Of a DNA stretch of 62,727 nucleotides, positions 57,801-62,727 are shown one piece after another. Origin of the DNA: Dinochytrium kinnereticum. Lineage: Eukaryota > Chytridiomycota > Chytridiomycetes > Chytridiales > Chytridiaceae. The stretch lies in contig JADGJT010000100.1 of the NCBI GenBank assembly GCA_027604005.1, positions 2,334 to 65,060 of the forward strand, read 5' to 3'. Both the position numbers and the translations under genes were made by a program. Under the pieces are notes generated by a model. It did not search any database. It was not told the DNA's origin and was given only the letters and a program-made list of their open reading frames with translations. How positions within the stretch are numbered: position 1 is the first letter of the stretch; each line of letters begins with the position of its first letter.

Positions 57801-60800
57801 GCTCTGACTCGAGCTTCATGATGGGTGGGCCCGCAGAGGTTCCTGAGAGGGAGATTGTACCAACACCACCGTTCGTGTCGATTGTGAAGGATCCAGTAAA
57901 GGTTCCGTCCTCTGTAGGCCTAAACTCAACCGAGACGGTGATGGAGGAGTCGCTTTCGATCACAGTATTCGAAGGTGGGGGGTTGAGGACTCGGAAAGGG
58001 CTCACGGCGTCGGGTAAGATGAGGCCCTTAATGACGAGGGGCTCGATGCCTTGATTCGCGATTTGGACAATGGAGGTCACGGCTCCGGCGTTGGTGATAA
58101 CGTTGCCGTATACAATGTTTGGTGGGGAGAGGAGGAGTCGAGGCGTCTGTGACTTGCCACTACCCCTGAGAGTGGCAAAGGATAAAACGCGTGCTGAGCT
58201 GGAGGTTTGAACCGTTAGCTGAGCGGTAAAAGAACCAGTAGATGTCGGATCCAGTGTCACAGGGATGAGGAGGCTTTGACCCTTGGTTAAAGTCAGTGGG
58301 AGGGTCGGACCGTTGGGAGCGAGGGTGAAGTTGCGATTGGAAATCTCGATAGCAACCACCTCGACCGTGTCGGCGATGACGGTGAAGTTAATGGTGCGGG
58401 TTTGTGGTTGACCCAGGATAACGAGCCCAAAGTTAGTGTCGGGAGCTTTGAGGGGGAAGTTGTCGGGAGATCCAAATGCAAATAGCCTTCCGTCCGATGA
58501 GACAGTGTAGACTTTACCGTTGCCGAAAGCTGGACGGAGAAACTTGTTGTAAGGGTAGAGGCCTGAGGGGGTGTCGGAGAAGAGACGGACAAGCTTCTGA
58601 TCGACGGGGACGGCACGGTAGGCGATGAGGGAGCCAGAAAAGTCAATGTACCATACGATGCCAGTGTCATCCTGGCCATCAATGGAGGTGACGACGGGAG
58701 AGCCAGAGAACTGAAAAGTGTTCTTGTCGGATTGCCCAGCATAAAAGAAGCTAGGGTTCCCCTCCGAATCCACCGCCCACTTGTAAGCCTGAATCGGGTT
58801 CCCAGCAGGCCCAAAGTACATGTAACCTCCGTTCCCAGGGAAAGCCGTTACCTGACCAAACACCGAGTTGTTGGCCTTCACCTTTTGAAGGAAGAGATCA
58901 CCATTTCCGGGTCCTTGCTGAAATCCTCCCAGATTATCCACGTCAAAGATGAAGATGTCACCAGGTTTCCCGACCGCCGCGCCAATTCGCTTCACCTTAT
59001 CCGTGCTGAAGACACCAGGAACGTCGTTCGGGAAAAGGGTGAACCCTCCAGCACCGAAATCACGGTCTCCTCCATTCATTGCCTGGTAGTTAAACGGCAA
59101 GAAGTAATCTGTCGGAGAGATCTTTCGGGTAAACCGGTTGATCGAGAGCTCGATTACGGCGTTTCCAAGAGTCTCGGGGATCTGATTTCCAGGTGTTGGA
59201 GAGCGGACCGGGGAGGCGTAGGCGTTTCCCGTGACAACGTACATCTTATCACCTACCGCCGCGACGCCGTTACCGGATTGCCAGATCCCAGCTCCACCTT
59301 GATTTGTGGGGTTGGCGTCGGTCACCCAAGCAGTCACAACGTCACCCGTCGGAGCGTCGAAGCCGATAAGCCAACCTATGGCGCGGAAGAGCCCACTGTA
59401 GATGAGAGGTCAGTCTTATATTTAAGTACAACACCCGCAGCCAAAACAAAAAGGTAAAATTGTGGTAACCCTCAGTTGAAGGGACGGAATAAAGGCTATA
59501 GTGGCTAATTTTGCATAACAAAAGAAAAGAAGAGAGAAAGAAGGGAGAAAAAACGTGAAGAGAAGGAAACTTAAAGAAAAGGAAACCGAATGCTCACCAA
59601 TGTGACCCAAATGCTACATATACCGTATTATCCAAAAAGTGAAGCCCTGGCCTCTGAAGCTGGATACCACCGTTGAAAGTAGTTCGAGGATCGTTCTCAG
59701 CTGGGGTGCCCTGAATGTCTCGTGGGTAGTTCGGACGTTCCGCAAGTGTCAGTACGTCGACGGCATGGATTCGGTAACGTCCGTTCTCCAAGCCTGAAGA
59801 GGTTCCGGGAGCATAGGTCTACGGAAGGAAGTTAAATAAACGAAATTTTGATCCTCTTCTTTTTTGGTGCAGGCAGAAAGTCTAGGGGAGGAGGGACGTA
59901 GGTTGTATATTGGAACGAGGTCTAATCATCACGCACCTTTGACAAAAAGTAAGCCGTCCCTGTGGCGGGGTCAATGACGGGGCTTCCGGTCACGCCGACG
60001 TTGGAGTTGATATCACCGCACAGCGGGATGTCCTTGAGATCAGAAGAGAGAAACGGCACCCATATGTTAAGTTTTGCAGCATTCACGAAAGTCACTAAGA
60101 AAGAGAAAAAGAAAAGAAAACACTCACCCTCAAAATGTCAAATGGAGTGCTGAGGTGACGAGATGCAAGGATGGCGCCGGTGATTCCATCGACGGAGTAA
60201 ACTGGATAAGACGCGAGGCGGGACGGGTCAAACAAGTAAGACGGAGCAACAGAGGAATTTCAGACTTACTGTTGTTATTCATTGTTGCAACAAAGACGAT
60301 GGTCTGACCAGATTCGGTGGTGTAGACCATAGGAGCTGCGTAGTTCTGTAAAAGGGTAATAAGAAATAGGCAAATACTTTAGGAATTATGCAACGAGGGA
60401 GGGAAAGGGTTCTGAGTTGGATGAAAGTGAACTAATCGTAAGTAAAACATGAAACTTACAGTGCCTGGCGGAACGCTGTCAAGAGAAATGCGTGTAAACG
60501 CATACAGTCAGTAATTCATACCAAACACAGGAATCAAATCGAGGACATGCACTCACCCATTGATCGTAGGAAGACGGGTAAATCCTTGAGGGAAGATTCG
60601 ACCAAAGTTCGGGCTTCCCACCACCGCAGGATCCAAGTTCGCCGTTGGGCTGATTGTGTTTTCGGGGAGAGAATGCGATGTGAATGAGTATGGCAAAAGC
60701 AGACAAGTATGGTTAAGAAAGAACAGGCATTAGAAATCGATGCCTCACATGTGGCCATGGCGGAGCGAGCTTCCAGTGAGTGTGAGGTAGTCAAAGGCTG

Positions 60801-60894
60801 CCGTGGCTGACGCCAAGTGTGGGATTGAAGCAGAGATGGCGATGAGGAAGCAGAGGGCCTTCGCCCACGCGCATCGCGACGAAAGGACGGCCAT
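54892..60894 (-). CDS. Secreted PQQ-type beta-propeller / ASH-like / five-WSC-domain protein
   Basis: Eleven exons (60894-60749, 60649-60557, 60475-60460, 60345-60270, 60201-60124, 60094-59937, 59818-59598, 59395-56810, 56583-56152, 56031-55558, 55459-54892) give 1615 residues. A signal peptide is followed by a propeller-like region with PQQ-dehydrogenase-type repeats (VGSPNFGRI, TTESGQTIVFVATM, VGVTGSPVIDPATGTAYFLS, GNAYASPVR). Three or four beta-sandwich modules of the ASPM/SPD-2/Hydin kind come next (VEFGTIFPGQTKVMRVRVLN). Then come five WSC carbohydrate-binding domains linked by Thr/Ser runs. Four WSC copies are near-identical in pattern (VGCTVNGGxFNG, GECWCG). No membrane helix follows, so it should be secreted or wall-bound. 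Exon 3 has only 16 nt. An intron interrupts three WSC domains just before GGECWCG. Confidence 0.85.
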
Positions 60895-61791
60895 TGGCGA
60901 TCGCAGGTTGACGGATGGACGATGACGGTGGGGAGGTGGGGAGGATGACGACGGGCAGGAAGGAATGAAGGCGGAGCGATGAGGGATCGAGCGATACCCT
61001 CACACCACGAACAGCAGGAGCAGAGTTTTAAGGTTCGTGCGCTGACTTTTAACGTTGCTGTGTCACCGCAGACGTCGCACAAAGCAGCAGCACTGCGGTT
61101 ACACACAGCGGGAATCTTATCACCCAGCGCCGTGGCACAGGCGGTGTCTCGGCCAATGGGAATTTGCCGCACGCACTCAAGGGGAGCAGCAGTCCTTGGC
61201 CCAATAAGTAATAATAAGAAAATAGATTTTCTCTGGCATGAAAATAAAATATGAAAATGTCACACACAGTGACAGTTCAACACTTTCTTAATAATAAGAC
61301 TTGATTGGCATTCGTGCCTGCAACTGTGTGTTACCTCTGCCACTTGGTGCCCAACAAGTGCTGAAGGCGTGTGTGTGACACACGCACTGAGTCAGTCACG
61401 TCACACACCCACTCTGGTACTTCCTGCCAGGTGGCAAGTTCAGCCCTGCCAATGACTGATGAATGACGAATAAGAAACGCACGCTTATCAGTGTTGGGGC
61501 CAAAGGGGTGGTGACGGGAGAACCCCAGTGCTGAACACAAACACAAGTATCAATCCTTGGAATATGGGCAAGAAAAGGTTTGAATCGGCACTATAATCAT
61601 GTTGTACCACGGGTCGAAATCAAAAACTGGAAGATGAAAAAAAATCAAAAATCCCCGTCATAATCACTTACTTATTTTGCGGCGCCGGTGAGTCGTTCGA
61701 TGAGCGTAAGAAAATGGACTGAGGAACTGAAATCCGGCTCAACCAGAAGATTAGCGTGCTCTGAAGGAAGCTACTTTTTATTGTAAATCAT
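60895..61791. other. Intergenic with GTGTG/CACAC-rich part
   Basis: This 0.9-kb region lies upstream of the PQQ/WSC gene on its minus strand and so holds its promoter. Around 61360-61410 there are several short inverted GTGTGTGACACAC-like elements, and a related TCACACACAGTGACAG lies at 61259-61274. No ORF has family features. Confidence 0.5.
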
Positions 61792-62669
61792 TTAATGTAA
61801 CCGAGGCAATATCAATGTTGGTTTTTCCTTCGAAAGTCCTACGCAATTGGTGTTTTCTTTCATGATGTGTTTGTAAGTAGAGCCAATACTAACATCACTT
61901 ACTTTTGTCGCCCACTGCTGGACATCTGATACTTCTACAAACCATGCAATGTGTTTTGCAGCTTCCTCTTCCTGAAGCACCTGTTTGAATATTTAATGGA
62001 GCTTCAATAATTCAGGAACGGCTTACCTGGACATGTGCTCAACCCGCATCCTTTACATGTCCTTTTTTTTCTTTCTGTACTCTTCCCTCCCTTTTCTGAT
62101 TCTTTACTCTGATTATTTAACTCCTGTTCAGATCTCTCAAAACTCAGTCGTACACTAGTGGCCGAAGACATGCCCACGACGAAGCCACAGCCAAGGGACC
62201 TGACGTAGCCAAAGTTTTTTGAACTTTCCACGCTTGATTGAATCTCCCTATTTCTTTCATCATTCCCACTTTCTGCGCTCCTCTTTTGCGTTCCAGTTTG
62301 GCGTTGGTTTCGGTTGGTGAGTAGACTCGTTGATGCTATTTGACTTTCAACTATTCTAGATAAGAGTAGCGGTTGGTCGGGCTCGTCCATATCCCCAGCA
62401 ATATTTATGCCCTCATCGGGTTGATGAGATAAGTCAGTCAATAACTCATTCCGTATTGTCTCATTACCATCGTTATTCTCATTTGAGGTTTCAGTGAAAT
62501 CCCAACTAATTTGAAAATCAGGGAGAAGAGGTACGGCGTTGGCGACTGACACTCCCTCAGGCCGAAGAGGTAATGCCGCCTGTCGCTGGCGATTTTCTAA
62601 TGCCATTTGCTTCATCGAATGCTTGCAAGCAAGCAGTTGGTAAGCGAGGTCCCCTATTTGTTTGAACAT
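61792..62669 (-). CDS. 3' part of a Cys-rich gene running off the right edge
   Basis: The main exon (62669-62027) is preceded by a likely acceptor (CTGAAG), with LESYYK codons before a GTATAT donor upstream of it, so the gene starts outside the window. A GTAAGC donor at 62026 splices to an acceptor at 61981. This turns the apparent end CPGKPFLNY into a longer Cys/His cluster: CKGCGLSTCPG, GRGSCKTHC, CMVCRSIRCP. It then stops at 61895 or, after one more possible intron, at 61792. The pattern C-x2-C-x4-C and so on is a probable zinc-binding tail. Upstream is a disordered Asn/Glu-rich part. Similar tails occur in transposase-like or DNA-binding proteins, as I recall, but no family is assigned. 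Confidence 0.5.
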
Positions 62670-62727
62670 CTTCAGGTATTCATATATGTCATTAAATAAA
62701 TTATATACCTTATAGTAACTTTCCAGA

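Noticed and set aside
60534..61172. Minus-strand ORF of 212 codons at the start of the PQQ/WSC gene
   Set aside because: Runs through exon 1, intron 1 and exon 2 in another frame; the frame with the signal peptide and spliced propeller is the supported one.
61259..61410. GTGTGACACAC-like elements considered as transposon ends or CRISPR repeats
   Set aside because: Too short and irregular, no spacing, no transposase or cas gene; left as simple inverted sequence.

Overview
The window looks like nuclear DNA of a zoosporic (chytrid-type) fungus. Nearly every gene has several short GT-AG introns of about 50 to 370 bp with T-rich sense strands. Genes are packed on both strands, and the content mixes fungal cell-surface modules (WSC domains, glyoxal-oxidase-like enzymes) with families more familiar from animals, plants or protists (MST-type Ste20 kinase, TMEM184, Reeler-like, serpin, RING-VWA). 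The chytrid placement is inferred from gene content, not from a marker gene. Two 10-N scaffold gaps both fall inside introns. I saw no rRNA, tRNA, CRISPR array or intact transposon.

Layout, left to right: the 3' end of a short-chain dehydrogenase; a 5'-truncated ABC-C transporter fragment; a three-repeat beta-rich protein of unknown function; an MST/Ste20-like kinase (-); a membrane-anchored GH27 alpha-galactosidase (-); two WSC-glyoxal oxidase genes placed tail to tail; an intronless F-box/ankyrin-like protein; a ZZ-finger/serpin fusion; a RING-VWA protein (-) divergent from a class-3 lipase (+); a P-loop protein with a hydrophobic segment close behind the lipase; a TMEM184 protein; a Reeler-like secreted protein; an acidic nuclear-type protein (-); a full-length ABC-C (MRP) transporter of 19 exons (-); a mitochondrial carrier (-); a divergent actin (-); a second SDR (-) divergent from a 65-residue membrane protein (+); a single-pass membrane protein with about 30-residue repeats (-); an 11-exon secreted PQQ/ASH/multi-WSC protein (-); and the 3' end of a Cys-rich gene leaving the window on the right.

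The strongest shared theme is the cell surface and secretion: three WSC-containing genes (two putative copper-radical oxidases and one giant propeller protein), an anchored alpha-galactosidase, a Reeler-like protein and several single-pass membrane proteins. The RING-VWA/lipase/P-loop trio at 26-33 kb is the tightest cluster and could be co-regulated. The most unusual single architectures are the ZZ-serpin fusion, the PQQ/ASH/WSC protein, and the twin oxidase genes whose ten downstream exons have identical lengths, including a 15-nt microexon.

Exon models were built by hand. Spliced lengths are multiples of three for the complete multi-exon genes, but individual boundaries remain predictions and may be off by a base.
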